From positions 372,001 to 436,000 of the forward strand of contig QANY01013766.1 of the NCBI GenBank assembly GCA_003255025.1: DNA of 64,000 nt. Direction: 5' to 3'. Shown piece after piece: positions 43,003 through 55,850 of the stretch (positions are counted from its first letter, which is position 1; each line of letters starts with the position of its first letter). The notes under the pieces were generated by a model. That model did no database searches and was not told where the DNA came from. It worked only from the letters and a program-made list of their open reading frames with translations. A program made the translations under genes and the position numbers. Source of the DNA: Datisca glomerata. Taxonomy: Eukaryota > Streptophyta > Magnoliopsida > Cucurbitales > Datiscaceae.

Positions 43003-44667
43003 CAAAAGAGAGAATTAATAAGATATTTTGACTGTATTTCAACATCTCAAACTAATTAATAAGATATTTTAGACTTATTAAAACTTTTTTGTTTAGCCGT
43101 TGCCTGATATGACTATTATGCAAGGTTGTGCCTACTAACAACAATATCATAATCTTAAATGATCTTGAGCAACCACCAATACGTTAGTTAGTACAAAAGG
43201 TCCTTTGTGTGCCCTTTTTCGTTTTTTTTTTTTTGCCTCTTTATTGCCATATGGGACAAATGGCCCACAAGTCATTGTCTCATGGCCCAAATTTGCATAA
43301 ATAAAGCCCATCTTTGGGTCACAGATTCATGGTTGTAAAGTTCAAGAGCTCTCCTTACTCTCCTTCTGTCCTTAAGCATGAACTATGGAAAGAGTCAAAC
43401 ACTCTTTTTGTCTCTTTATAGCTTCCATAAAAACTCAACCCTATATACGTTTCAATCATCACATGGATAAATTTTAAACAAAGAGTTTCTGGCGAAGATG
43501 ATGAAAAACCAAGTGGGGCTCGAGAACTTAAACAATGAATCGTTATTTTGGAGATAGTTGGGTTTCAACTACCACGTTCTCGGTTTATAAGGTTTTTGTT
43601 GGGTCTATCTCAGAAACATCAAGCAAATTAGTCTTCTTTTACTTGACAGAGTTGGAGATTAGGGAACTGGGACATCCTATATTGAGAAAGTAGAAACATT
43701 GGTACACACCTTTAATTTTCATATCCATGTTCACTTTAAGCATATCTCAAAAATATCTCACGAGATCCATGTATCGTGTTATCAAAAGTTTTTTTACACT
43801 AATAATGATAAGCGAATGTCATTTGTGTACTGTGTTCTCAAAAATTCACTTACATAAAACATGATAGAGTTTAAGATTTAGGATTTAAAGTTTAGGATTT
43901 ACGGTTTATGTATAGAATTAGAATCATATTTTGAAAAAGATATGAAAAGGTTTTTGTGGCTCTATTTTGAGAGAGGATGAGAGAAGGTCTACATTAAAGG
44001 GAGCATCCTGTGATGAGTAAGCTATACCATAAGAGATAGAGGGCAACCTCAATATGAGAGAAGAGGGATTTATTTTAAGAGAAGATAACTCATGATATTA
44101 AGAGGCTTAGTCAGAAGACTTCGCCCGTGCCAAAGACGATTTTCAAGTAATTGGGTTGGCTCTAATCTAATCAAAGAGTAGTGACTTTTGTCTAACCTAA
44201 TTGTGGTTGTCAAATGTGTGGAGACATTGACCATGAGTAGGAGATCAATGTTATACAAGATATGTTTTATGTGTGTTGAGTTTAGATATAAATATAATTA
44301 GATTTATGTTAAATGATTGTGTCGTTATATGCTATGTAATGATACCGATAATTATATAGTCTTGACCCAATTACCAATCCACATTAAAAATCACTTAGCT
44401 ATTGTTTATTCACGATTGGGTGTTGTGTCGGCAAATTGCCAAACCGGTTAAAAGATTTTTTCACTGGCGACGAGTTTCTTTACCTATTTCAACTAAAACA
44501 ACCCCATATTAGTCATTGTTCATATGACATCAGCAACTAAGTATGGGGCGAAGGGAATTGTGAGTGAGACCCCTTCTGGTACAAAATCTAGAAAGATTAT
44601 TGGTTTTTAATCTCTAAGAGTTGGAGAGACTTCCAGCGAATAAAGAGCTAGCGTATTATCCTCTAGC
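43003..44667. other. Spacer, no gene supported
   Basis: Moderately AT-rich sequence with short TTTAGGATTTA-type repeats (43868-43910) and no recognisable coding region on either strand. Confidence 0.6.
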
Positions 44668-46930
44668 CACTACTATAATTTTATTTTTTCATGACGTGCT
44701 TAAAAAATAAGTTATGATAGAAAATATAAAAATCATCGTCGTCCGTCTTTTTTTTTTCAAACTTGATGACGGTTTATAGAAGTGTCGTTGTGGTAAAATG
44801 ACAAAACGATGGTAGGTAGTATACCCGTCGTGTTAGTAGAAGGAAGACAACGACAGATCCTGGAAACCCCATCATTTTTCTGAAATGAAAACAAAAAATG
44901 ACGATGGGTAGTCTACCCGTCGTTTTAGTACATCTCAAAAACACGACGGAGTGTCCATGCCCCGTCATGTTATTAAAACATCAACACAGAACGACGGGGT
45001 TTCCAACCCCCGTTGTTTTTATATAACTACATAAAACAACAGGATTAATAACACGTCATTCTTGTCTCCTTGCGCCACGGGATTGCTTTGCTTCCACCGT
45101 CATTTTCATCATCCTCAACTTGTCGTTTTCATCAATCTTCCATTGATTAGGTAAATTTTCATTCCGTAATTTTGATTCGGAAAAAAATGATTTCACCGTT
45201 GTTTTCATCTTCCATTTGTTATTCGAAGGAACCGTCATTTTCATCTTCCATTGTTGTTTCCATCTTCCATTTGTTATTCGAAGGAACCATCGTTTTCATC
45301 ATCTCCATTCAACTACCATTCTTGAACTTTCAGTTTTGTTGTTTGATTGTATCATTTAAGAACATTTTTGTCTTTCAAATATCACTTTCGTATTCCAGAG
45401 TATCATAATTAATAGTTTTGATATTATTATTTCATAGTTGTAATTTTTAGATTACATATATGTTCATGTGATAAATATGATATTAAAGATGATAATGCTA
45501 GAACATTTTGTGATAAATATGATATTAAAAAATTATGTGAAATGCGCGAGACATCTTGTAGTATAGCGTCAATTTATATGGAGTAAAAAGCTTAGTAATC
45601 GATTCAATAATTATATACATTTTTTTATAAAATGCTGCTAATTGTTTATATTTTGGTGTTTTATTTATTGGATCCCTTTAGCGGAAGTTACGAGAGTAAC
45701 ACATCAACTTATTTGTCTTTGTCGATCCCTCACTCATAGGTGCAACATGGGGCAATTCGGATGAGAGAGCACGTTACATTTCTAATATTTTGATAGCCAC
45801 ACGACCTGGGCAATATGCTTTTGCTCCATTTAGTTTTTTCCATCATTGGATATTGGTCGTCCTGGATTTTTACGAGAGCAATGCATATATCTTTGACTCT
45901 ATTAATAATTTTAGTCATAAAAACCCGAAAGAAGTTGTTACGAAATAAGTTTTACTCTATAGTTAATAATTAAATGTATTATGAATTACACTATGAAGCT
46001 ATAATTAAGGGTTAAAATTTCTTATGCAGGGCTTTCAATATTGCTAGAACGTACAATTAGGAAATCTTTGAAGTGAATAAAATCTCAGGTATTAATTTAT
46101 ACATTTATATTTTATGTCTATTCTAAGTGTTTGGATTTATTTATATAATTAATTTATACAATAGTGTTCTAAGCAAGCTGGGAGCGTTGAATGTGAGTAT
46201 TTTGGTATGTGTTTCATGAAACATATAATCGATAATCGTAACAAGCCTATGAATGAAATGATATGTAAACTAGTTATTGTTTCACTATATTTAATGTATT
46301 ATATTGATAGTGTAGAATAGTTTGACTAAAGTAAATTTTTCTGGCTGTTCACGAACAAATCAATGTATACACAAGAAGAGATTGATGAAGTACGATTTGA
46401 ATGGTCTGATCACTTCGCTGAGTATATGTGCTGCCGGTTGGGATAGCTAGCTTTAGGTTGCATTTTTTATTTTATGATTGTAAATAAGTTACTCGGTGTA
46501 ATAAGTTACATTTTAAATAGTAATACAAGTGGTCTATAAATTATTCTAAATGAATTCAGAGTCTGTGGTCGTATTCTATCTAAACTTGTACATGTTGTTA
46601 TTTGCAGGATTATGGATTAATAAAATTGAATTTTTTGTTTTTTAATTTTGCTGCATCAAACATGACGGGTAATATAAACCCCGTCATTACTGGACTAACA
46701 ATAATGACAGTTTATATGTAAACTTTCATTTGTGATGTTGTTTAAAAACGACGGTGTATATGTAAACCATCGTTATATGAACTTTATTAACGACGGCTTG
46801 TAGAACACCTGTCATGTGTTAACACTTTACACCACGTGCCTTTAAATTTTATTATTTCTGCACGTGAAATTGGTCATCATTCACGACGGGGTATATATAA
46901 TCTGTCATCTTTTATCACACGTTTCAACCT
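44668..46930 (+). mobile_element. CACTA-like transposon remnant with Ulp1 protease fragment
   Basis: CACTACTATAATTTT at 44668 is a plausible CACTA terminus. From 44690 to 45060, and again at 46660-46920, short inverted motifs of the type ACGACGGGGT...ACCCCGTCGT recur in both orientations, which are subterminal repeats. Between them lies a Ulp1-like cysteine protease fragment, a typical accessory ORF of plant CACTA and Mutator elements. The transposase is not between the two repeat arrays. The right terminus was not found, so the end given is the end of the repeat array. Confidence 0.6.
45690..46440 (+). pseudogene. Ulp1-like (peptidase C48) protease remnant of a transposon
   Basis: Ulp1 proteases cleave SUMO-type modifiers; transposon-borne copies have no known role. 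The pieces YAFAPFSFFHHWILVVLDFY and SNAYIFDSINNFS contain the catalytic His (HHW) and Asp (FDS). A later exon-like piece, QAGSVECEYFGMCFMKHIID, holds the catalytic Cys. The C-terminus EEIDEVRFEWSDHFAEYMC follows at about 46380. Stops and apparent introns separate the pieces, and the N-terminal part is absent. Confidence 0.75.
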
Positions 46931-47236
46931 AAAAGTAACCGCGCGACTTATTTTCTCGTATTCTTCCTGTTGTTTCTAATATATCGATATTGTCTTTGCA
47001 TCTCGTCATCGTTTTCGATTCTCTATTTCTCTATTTCTCTTTTGAATCAATTGTTTCCTTGTCTACTTAAACTTGAGACCTCATTTTCATTCAACTCTGA
47101 TTCTATGATTTCTTTTTTATGCATTCAAATCATAAATTTGGAAGGTATATTTCTTTTTTTTTCTCCATCATTTTTAATTTAATTATGTTAATTCTAGGGT
47201 AATAACGAGTTTTCAATATATTTTTTTATTTTCAGA

Positions 47237-47900
47237 ATGGATAAATCGTGGAAGTTTATGGATAGAACATCTACAAATTATGACATTAAAGTTGACAATT
47301 TTCTTAAGTATGCGATGTAGCATCGTAATGACCTATGTTTCTTACGTTGTCCGTGTGTGGAATGTGAGAATCTCAAACATTTCACTTTCTCTGAGGTAAG
47401 AAATCACTTATTCATTAATGGTATAGATAAAAGATATCAAACATGAGTGTGCATGGAGAATTAGATCATTCTAGAAAAAGTACGTTTGGTATAAATGAAT
47501 GAAGAAAGAGATCTCGTGTAGATGTTGATGATTATCAATGTACAGTAAATATGGTTGAAGCAGTAGAAGATTTTTATTTAGATAATCCTGAGAAATTTGA
47601 AAAGATGGTTAATGACGCTGACATGTCTTTGTACCCTAATTGTAAAAAGTTTACAAAATTTTCTGCTTGGCTTCGCAAGCAAAACAAGTTTTTTATGTCG
47701 AAGATCCAAAAGATCCAAGATGGTCAGTTGTCTTATCTTCCACTCAAAGTGAATATCGTAAAAGTATTATTGATGATGATTTAGGTGATACATTATTATA
47801 TTGTTATTTGTTTGCAAAATAGATGCCTTCTGTTGAAACATTTGACAAAGATGGTGAAATGAGGTTGCTTATGTTCGACCAAATGACAAAGACACTGTGA
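47237..47900 (+). pseudogene. CACTA transposase remnant, internally deleted
   Basis: ATG at 47237 follows a pyrimidine tract and AG, as after a 5' UTR intron. The N-terminal transposase-associated domain is visible (MDKSWKFMDR, then CPCVECENLKHFTFSEVRNH, then LFINGID), with TAG and TGA stops. A second piece at 47551 onward (LYPNCKKFTKFSAW) resembles the start of the tnp2 domain. It then passes directly to a C-terminal-like segment (EDPKDPRWSVV) in another frame. The catalytic core is missing, so this is an internal deletion derivative. Confidence 0.72.
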
Positions 47901-48112
47901 TTATTAAAGGTATTACATGTAACTATGTCATGTGGTTAGTATGATATTGGTGCGTTTATAATTTGTTTAACTTTGTATATTTTATCTTTTACTCTTGTTT
48001 AAACTAAATAGTTTATAATGCTAACACATGGGTGAATATTGAAGCAGTAAATATCAAATCAACAAATATGTATGAATGACAACTTTATTTCAATACTCTT
48101 TTACTTTAGTTT

Positions 48113-49480
48113 GTGTAAAATCATCTCATTTATGTCTATCGATGATCGACAACGATAGGCTTCGTGTCATGTGAAGCTTCTCCAACACGCCTCCAAGAAG
48201 CATCTCCAACATGCTTCTTCCATCCCTAAAGACTCATGTATAAATATATCCACCAATCACCAAAAATGGTACGCCATCTCATCCCTAAGGAAATTATGCA
48301 GAAAATTGATCATTTACTGACTTAGGCATCGAAGGCCCTTAAGCGGGACAACCACCTCCAGGGTTTCATGTCTGTCTTTAACAGACGCTGAGGTTGAGGG
48401 AAGCTTTAGCTGAGAGGAAAAGCATGTGTACTGTTGGGAGGAGAGAGCATGCACAATGTTACCAGTAAAAGATTTTTTTCTCGCACTCTTAAAGACAATA
48501 GAAAAATGTGAGGAGTAGAGTAACAACACTTGAAAATAATGAATTCGTAGTTGGTTTGTATTGAATTTATTTAGCTTACAACTAGCCCCTATATATAGGT
48601 CATTCTCAAGAACTAGTATTATCTTCAAAAATGGAAATATCCTCTTATAAATGGAATATTCATAATATTCTAGGAAAATATAACCACAATTGGGAGATTA
48701 GAATCAGATTTGGGGAAATTTACAGCCATAATTAGGAGATTTCAAGAATATTCTTCAAGATTTATGGAATTCGACTCTAACTGCTGAGCGAAGCTTCACC
48801 GTACGATCATGTCCTTTATTTTTAGATTTGGCTTCTCCCATTCTGCCATGTAGGCGATACTTGTATTCTCTCCCTATTGGCTCCTTTTTGTACACGTGTA
48901 TTTAATGGCAGTTTTTCCTCTGTTCATTTACCCCCATTACACTCAACAAAATTTCATTTGTTGATGTGTAATGTTGACGAATCTCGGTTCAGATGCGTTT
49001 TGATTAGGAATTTGATTAGACTTTTCTACCTTTTGCACCGATTATTGGGAACCTGCAGACATCGGTAATAACAAAAAGATAATAATTAATAAGCAAAATG
49101 AAACACGTACATTATCCTAATTGTCACTTCATCTTGCGGTATCGCTAACAACTTCTCATCATTTCTCTGCCTCTTTGTCTTCCCATTCTCAGTTAAGGAT
49201 ATTTGTTGGCGCGTGCCTTGATCGTTTATTTTACATTTCAGCTGTCACTTTGTCATTTATCAGTACAAGCGACGGTTCCATCTTGTCGGTCACGTCTCCC
49301 TGCAAAGTGTCCTTTCCGTTCCTGTCTTAAAAAAATTTTATAAGGTGTTTTTTAATTCCCTTTCAAATCCGTTGATTATTTATAGACCTCTTCCCCTCAT
49401 TTCTTCTTCACCTTCTTCCTTCATAATTCTTTCATCTTCTTTTTCTTTGCGAATGTTTTCTACATACTTCTTTTAAAGCT
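48113..49480 (-). repeat. 3' LTR region of the Tat-lineage Ty3/gypsy element (ends approximate)
   Basis: On the minus strand a TATA box (CCTATATATAGGGGC, 48590-48600), an AATAAA (48567-48572) and the sequence GGCCTTCGATGCCTAAGTCAG (48320-48345), typical of Tat-type LTRs, follow in the order U3-R-U5. The second LTR would lie beyond the window end, so the borders cannot be set by alignment. TGTGTAAAATC at 48113 is a possible outer end. Confidence 0.55.
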
Positions 49481-49488
49481 TTTTAGAC

Positions 49489-51471
49489 ATGGCAGATCGT
49501 AATACAAAGTTTAAACCTCGCGTTCCCTTAGTTAGGTGTCAAGCCGAACTCGACCGTTCATTGCCTCTCATAGAAATTCCTTTCCTTCAGATGTCATTTG
49601 TGGCTTAAGAGAGAGTGGTCATCTCGGTCTAGAATGTAGGGCTCCTTACCAAATTACTCAGCCCGATGTATATAGCCCTAGGTCTTAAGCTTCCTTTTCC
49701 CCCTTTATTCAAGAATTCTTCTACACCGTTAGGTTGGCTCCTTCACCCATAGTTCTTATAGTATTATTTTAGGCTTCGAAGCCCTAAATAGAAGATATTA
49801 TTTAGTTTTAGGTTTCGATGAGTTCTGTGTTTGTTATATAGTAAAGTATCAAAATGAGTCTTATTATCTTGCCCCCCCTCCCCCGATCCCTGTTTGGACA
49901 AGAGGAAGATGATAACTGTGATCCCAAAAGGGGATAAAGGTTGGGAATGGGACGTCATCTTGATCGGTAGGAAGTGGGGTGGTGATGGCCGCTGGACAAT
50001 CCTCTGAAAATGGAGAGTTTTTAGTAAGTTGTCGGAGCTTTGGTTCCCTATTTTTTGTTTTTCTTCTTTTGCTTTCCTTTCATTTCTTTGTCTTTCTTCT
50101 GATTTTTGGCTTTTCCTTTTCACAGGTAACAAGAACAACAACAAGCCATTCCTATCCATGGCGTGACTGGGATGACCTCCTCGACCCTAGAAGGGAAGTT
50201 AATGTAACTTTTATCCCGGACATCCCCAGCACTTGTTCTTAGGCTCAACCACCTTCTCCTATGCTCCCTAGAGGTATCCCTATCCCCAATATTCATTTTG
50301 TCCTTGTAGTTTCAATTTCCAGCACTTTTATTTCTTTTGGCTCTGAACGGGAGGACGCAGAACGAGAACGCCTTCTTCACCAACTTACCGTTAGTGTAGA
50401 CATGTCAAGATGCCATCACAGCACTGTTGTCAAGGATTTCAAGGAGGATAGGAATGTCCGCCCAAGGCGCAAAACCCCGAGTTCTTCTCGAGCGATCTCG
50501 AGTTCTTCTCAAGTTGTTCCTCCCGCTCCAGCGGCATAGGGAGAAAATTCTCAAGAATGTTCAGTTCCTCATTCTCCCCCTCACAATCAGAGTAGAGAGT
50601 GTCTGTTCCCATTCATTCCTCTAGCTCTCAAGAGATGAAGGCGTTTTGCTAGCATTCCCCGGATCCATTCTTCAGTAAGTTTTCTCAATGACCCATGTTC
50701 AGTACACATAGTGCTCTAAGAGGTCCAGTCTGATGTGGACATGATGACTGCCCATAACATGTCTATCAGGAACCAGCTCTATTCCTTAAGCCATGGCTTA
50801 ATGAAGATACTATCCCACTTCTTACTTTCCCGCTTTCATCTTCTTCTTCTTTTTATGTCTATTGATGTTTGGTTTTGCAGGGCATTATTTTTCACAATAG
50901 CCTTCAAGAGAACTTTTTGGTCAATGAGAAGAGTATGGCTTATTGGAAGAACGAGGTTCAAGGGTTCCACGCAACCCTTGAACATTGTCATGCCGAGATT
51001 GAGCAGCTGAGGAAGAGTAGGGCTGACCTCCAAAGTATAGTGGAAGAGTTTCCTCAAGGTACGGCTGCAGCAGCTGAGGAGCATGCGAAGCTGGAGGATT
51101 CTTTGAAGGCTGCCAGAGAGTGCTTGGAAGATTCTGAGAGATCCTAAGCTATTTCTGAGGAAAACTTGAAGGTTACAGGGGAAAAACTGGTGGCTGCTGA
51201 GTTGGCCAGGGAAGAAGTCGAGAGAAGGTGAGTGAGATGGAAGACGTCTTTTAGGGCCTTTTTGATAAGGCTGAAAAGATGGTCTACTGTGTGGGTTACA
51301 AGGATGGGTACGAAAACAGAGCTCCTAAAATTCTTCTTGAAGATGCTCCAGATCGAATCTCAAGTTCATGTGAACACCTCAACTGAAGATGCTTCTGTTC
51401 TCGCTGCAGAAGAAGCCACCGCTGATTCCTCCATTCCACCAGATGAGGCTGCCCCCACTGAGGAGACTTAG
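49489..51471 (+). pseudogene. Antisense extra ORF of the Tat-lineage element, broken
   Basis: This coding region lies antisense between the polyprotein end and the 3' LTR, a place where Tat-lineage elements are known to carry an antisense ORF related to plant mobile-domain or Transposase_28-like proteins. The start ATGGCAGATCG gives MADRNTKFKPRVPLVRC. Later segments include WRDWDDLLDPRREVNVTFIP (50130-50220), a Ser/Pro-rich part, then a long coiled coil with AEIEQLRKSRADLQSIVEEF (50869-51150) and an acidic C-terminus. A TATA-like TATTTATAG at 49377 could drive it. Stops and frameshifts are frequent; some may be introns. Its function in the family is unknown. Confidence 0.65.
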
Positions 51472-52089
51472 TTTAGTTTTTATTTTCTTATTTATATTTT
51501 CTGTACCTGTACCTTTTAATTTTCAGATTATTTTGTAATTTTCCCTTCATGAAATGATCGTTTCTAAGACTCTTCTCTACTCTTCCCTTTTTCTTTCTTT
51601 TGTCAATTTTCCCAAACACTTAAACTAAACTAGTAAATAGTTCAAACTTAGAACATAAGGGATTTATATAGTAGCAATCTTTAAAAGGAATTCCTCTTAC
51701 ACTACTTTAGTTCATCCGTCTTCCATGTTATCCGCTTTCAAAAGACTTCATTTTTGGATTTCATCGAGGGAATGGATATCTCTCATTTTTTGGGACTTCT
51801 TGTCTCACTTTTAGAGAGAAAGTTTTTCCCGCTCTCAAAGGTTTAGGCCACTAGACCGCCGACCTTTAATTTTCACATTTTCTCATACTCCTTTGTTTAT
51901 TTTTCACATTTTAGAGAGTATTTTTCCCGTTCTCAAGGGCTAAGGCCACAAGACAGTTGACCTTTAATTTTCACATTTAATTTAAAGAGATGAGGGAGAC
52001 AGTTGACATAAACTTTTATGTAGAAACCCTTGTGGGAAAACACCACGGGAAAAAAATATTCACTATGACAATATTTTAAGAATTTAAAC
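51472..52089. other. Spacer between antisense ORF and polyprotein of the Tat-lineage element
   Basis: Non-coding. It contains a direct duplication: ...TTTTCCCGCTCTCAAAGG / ...TTTTCCCGTTCTCAAGGG with CCACTAGACCGCCGACC / CCACAAGACAGTTGACC at 51825-51870 and 51920-51965, about 95 bases apart. Confidence 0.55.
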
Positions 52090-52574
52090 AAAGTACTTTA
52101 TCATATAGATGGTGTTCTACGGTTTCGCCAATTTCGTTCCTTCTTTGGTTGCCAGATTATAGTATCTATTGCCGCATATCCCTTTAACAATATACAACCC
52201 TTCCCATACTGGTATGAACTTTCCCTATGTTTAGAAGACCCTTTTCAGAACTAGATCTCCTTTATGAAACTCTTATTTTCTTATTCTTTTCAGGAAGTAG
52301 CCTTTTCTCTTTTGATTATAGCTATCCATTCAGATGAGTGCCGTCACTCTGCTTTCTTCTAACAAATCGAAATTCTACTTCATAAGTTCTTCATTTTACT
52401 GCTCAGTTAGTTCTGATTTTATTACAGGGCATCCAATCTCCACTGGTAATACTGCTTTCATTCCATAGGCTAGGGCGAATGGTGTCTTGCCCGTTGTTCC
52501 TCTGGGCGTTGTTTTGTACGCCCATAATACTGCTGGTAATTCCTCAACCCATTTTCCATTGGAAGACTCCAGAT
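52090..52574 (-). pseudogene. Integrase C-terminal part of the Tat-lineage Ty3/gypsy polyprotein
   Basis: The minus strand reads NGKWVEELPAVLWAYKTTPR and then GKTPFALAYGMKAVLPVEIG, the conserved integrase segment downstream of the catalytic Glu. Further on, a decayed chromatin-facing tail ends near 52090. It is continuous with 62643-64000 once the inserted copia element is removed. Several stops are present. Confidence 0.88.
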
Positions 52575-52579
52575 GTTTC
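52575..52579. repeat. Target-site duplication GTTTC (left) of copia element 2
   Basis: GTTTC precedes the 5' LTR and recurs at 62638-62642 after the 3' LTR. On the host gypsy strand it reads GAAAC within an AAG-AAA-CAT codon run. Confidence 0.92.
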
Positions 52580-54364
52580 TACTAGAATTATGTCCATAAA
52601 GTATGGTGTAATAACTATTTATGAGTATTTAGTTATTTCTCAGACATTTTGTATTACTGAATTTAATGAATGAATGAAATTTTTTCTATTAATTAAAGAG
52701 TGTTTATAATTTACTCAAGTCTTGGAACTATTGTCAACGTAAGAATAGTAAAGACTGAGGGGCCTTTTAGACAAACTCTTCCGAAATAGTTTAGAATATT
52801 ATTCGCAGTCTTAAGATCAACTAGGCAATCGAGTCTTTATAAGACTGTTAGGTTGAATCAAAGGATGATGATCTTGGGGAATGGGAGTGAAGACTCTAAC
52901 GGTTGATCTAGACATGTTATGAAACATGTTAAACAGACCAAAACAAATTAGTTTAGACCAAACCGTTTATCTAGCTCTAAATCTAATTGTTACACCTATA
53001 ATGGTACTTTCATAATTACCATAAACTTGAGGTGGATATGAAACTTGACTTCGTTATTTACAATCTTTGATATGTCAAATGAGTGAGTTCAAATTCTCAG
53101 AAGACACCTCGACTGTTGGGATCGTGATTTAACTATGTTGGAGTTGTGTGATTCACAGATATGGAAAGTCGTGGCAAGATTGCAAATGAAACAATATCAC
53201 ATTATGCTTTATTGTTGGGCGTGTGAATAACTTAACTTTGCTAAGTATTCGATGACATGAATCATTGAATAAGACATGGTGAACTGTACGAGACAATTAA
53301 CTGTTATGTCTTTCTTATTCACGGTCAATAAAGGAGTTAAGAAAATAATAAATAAATGGGTAAAATGATAATTTTACATCCTGCTCTTGTTACAGATATT
53401 CATGAAGGGTAATATGCTAAAATATTCTATGTATCGTGAAATAAAAGTGTTTATTTATACCAACAAAAAATGTAGCGCGCATGAATTGAGAGTTGATTCA
53501 GCATTTGAGTCATATCGCTTTATTCATGTGGCCACAGGAGTAGCTTATAAGAATAAGAATGAAAAACAAAAACAGTTAGACCAAAATCATGTTTTAGACT
53601 AAGGTATATTTCTCGAACTCATATGTGAATGTTGTTGTCACTTAATTAATGAAGAGTAAGTAATTAATGTTCAAATTAATTAACTGATTATTTTTTAATT
53701 ATTAGATGATTAGTAAATAAAAATATTAATTAATTAATTGATAGAGATCAATATAATTGATCAATTTGGATTTATGAATTTGGATATAATATTAACTCTA
53801 AAGAGATATGCAATTTTCGGCAATAGCAAATATTATGGAGTGTATTTTTGGTAATTTGACATATAGGGGTATACGTGTAAATTATATAATTAATATATAA
53901 GGGATGGCAATAGGATTGCATCCCTAACCCTAACACAATGTGTGATTACACAGAGCAGAAAATAGTTTCTTTCCCTCCCCTGCTTGCCGCCGAAATCTAT
54001 AGAGGAGAAGGAAAATTTTTGAGTTTTCTTCTCCAATTGTTTTGAGTGTCCACACTCAATTTTTGATCAATATCTGATTGAAATATACTTATGAATCTTA
54101 CGAGTGATTGGTTGTGTGAAGACTGATTCAAGTTCTACGATGAAACGAAGAACGCGAGACGACTAATAGTATTTCACCAAATCAAATTTTCTCTGATACA
54201 AGAAAGGTATAAAAAATTTCTACCTCTACTGAAAATGTTTAACTTAGTATGCATAATTGTATGCATGGTTTTAATATTTAATATGATTCAAATTTTTGAT
54301 TTTCCGTCCACGAACCGTTCGTGGTTCATTGATTTTTCGTCCAATTTTCAAACTCAATCCAATA
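52580..54364 (+). repeat. 5' LTR of copia element 2
   Basis: It starts TACTAGAATTATG (the TG end mutated; the partner LTR starts TGTTCGAATTATG) and ends ...CAATCCAATA against ...CGATCCAACA in the partner. It is aligned with 60831-62637 through phrases such as GAGTATTTAGTTATTTCTCAG and CTCCCCTGCTTGCCGCCGAAA. Confidence 0.94.
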
Positions 54365-54366
54365 AT

Positions 54367-54378
54367 TGGTATAAGAGC
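54367..54378 (+). promoter_or_regulatory. Primer-binding site of copia element 2
   Basis: TGGTATAAGAGC, two bases after the LTR end, differs by one base from the initiator tRNA-Met complement TGGTATCAGAGC. Confidence 0.85.
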
Positions 54379-54734
54379 TTTTGTTTCTTTATTATGCATA
54401 TTATCTGATTAAATGTATGTATCGTCGGATGTTGTGATATTGACATATAATTTTGTATGATAGATTTAAAATAGTTTGGATGTGTTTTATGAATGGATTC
54501 AATCTATTGGCTCTATGCGTTTTATTTTTTAATTTTAGAATTGATCTACACCGAAATTGAGACATAGGGTTTTAAGTAATTTATTTTCTTGTAAAAATTA
54601 TATTTTTTTAATTCCATGTAACTCATTGCCGCCTCAAAAAGTCACTGTCGAAAATAGCACCGTTGCCGCGTTGTTATCATCACTGCCACTGTCATGCACG
54701 CCACCATCGCTGTCATCATGGGACTTCACTGCCG

Positions 54735-55850
54735 CTTTCGTCGTCAGTCACTGCGTTGCCCTGCGCGGTGACTAGAGTTTCTGAAATTCTCGGCGATAAC
54801 AATTAGGTTTTAGGAAACCCTGAGATATTTCACAAAAACCCTAACCCCATTTTTTCGTTTTAAATTTTGAATTTTGAATTTTAGAGTTTAAACGATAAAT
54901 AATAAGTAAAATTCAAAAGATAATTATCTTTTTTATCTCTTTATCTTTTGAATTTAAAATTCAAAAGATAATTATTAATTTATCTTTTTATCTTTTAAAT
55001 TTTAAATTTTATAAAATTTGTGAAGGGATTATTTTATTAAGAAAATATATTTCCTTAATTAAATGGTTTTGATCAAAATTTGAATTTTGAAAATGGGACT
55101 GCACTATTGTAAAGAGTTAGAAAATTGGTGGGACTTCCTGAATGACAATGAGACAATTATAGACGCCATGAAAACTAGTATTTAAATTAATTATAATTTT
55201 TTATTATTCTCCTATGCGTTGTAATTAAAAATGATCCAATAGCCAGGTCGCCGCCTTGCCTTCCGTCACAGGTCATCGTCGCCGCTTTCGTCGCCGGTCG
55301 TCGCCTTGCCCTGCGCGGTGACCAAAATTTGTCAAACCCTAGGTGATAATAATTAATGGTTTAGGAAACACTGTGATATTTCACAAAAACCCTAATGCCA
55401 TTTTTTATCTTTTCAATTTTGAATTTTGAATTTTAGATTTTAAACGATAAATGATAATTAAAATTCAAAAGATAATTGTCAATTTTTATCTTTATATCTT
55501 TTGAATTTTGAATTTAAAAGATAATTATTTGTTTTTATCTTTTTATCTTTTGAATTTAAAATTCAAAAGATAGATATCAATTTATTTTTTTATCTTTTAA
55601 ATTTTAAATTTTAAAAAGAATTTGAAGGGATTATTTAATTGAGAAAATATTTTTCCATAATTAAATGGTTTTGATCAAAATTTGAATTTTAAAAATAGGA
55701 CTGCACTGTTTTAAAAAGTTACAAAATTGGTGGTACTTCCTGAATGACAATGAGATAATTACAGACGCTATGAAAACTAGTATTTAAAATAATTATAATT
55801 TATTTACTATTTTCTTATGGGTTGTAATTAAAAATGAGCCAATATGCAGG
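54735..55850 (+). repeat. Tandem duplication in the leader of copia element 2
   Basis: Two diverged copies, about 54735-55222 and 55285-55850, share GCCTTGCCCTGCGCGGTGAC, TTTCACAAAAACCCTAA, repeated ATTTTGAATTTTAGA blocks and GAAAACTAGTATTTAAA. Each copy is built around AAAATTCAAAAGATAATTAT motifs and their inverses. It lies between the primer-binding site and gag. Confidence 0.85.
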
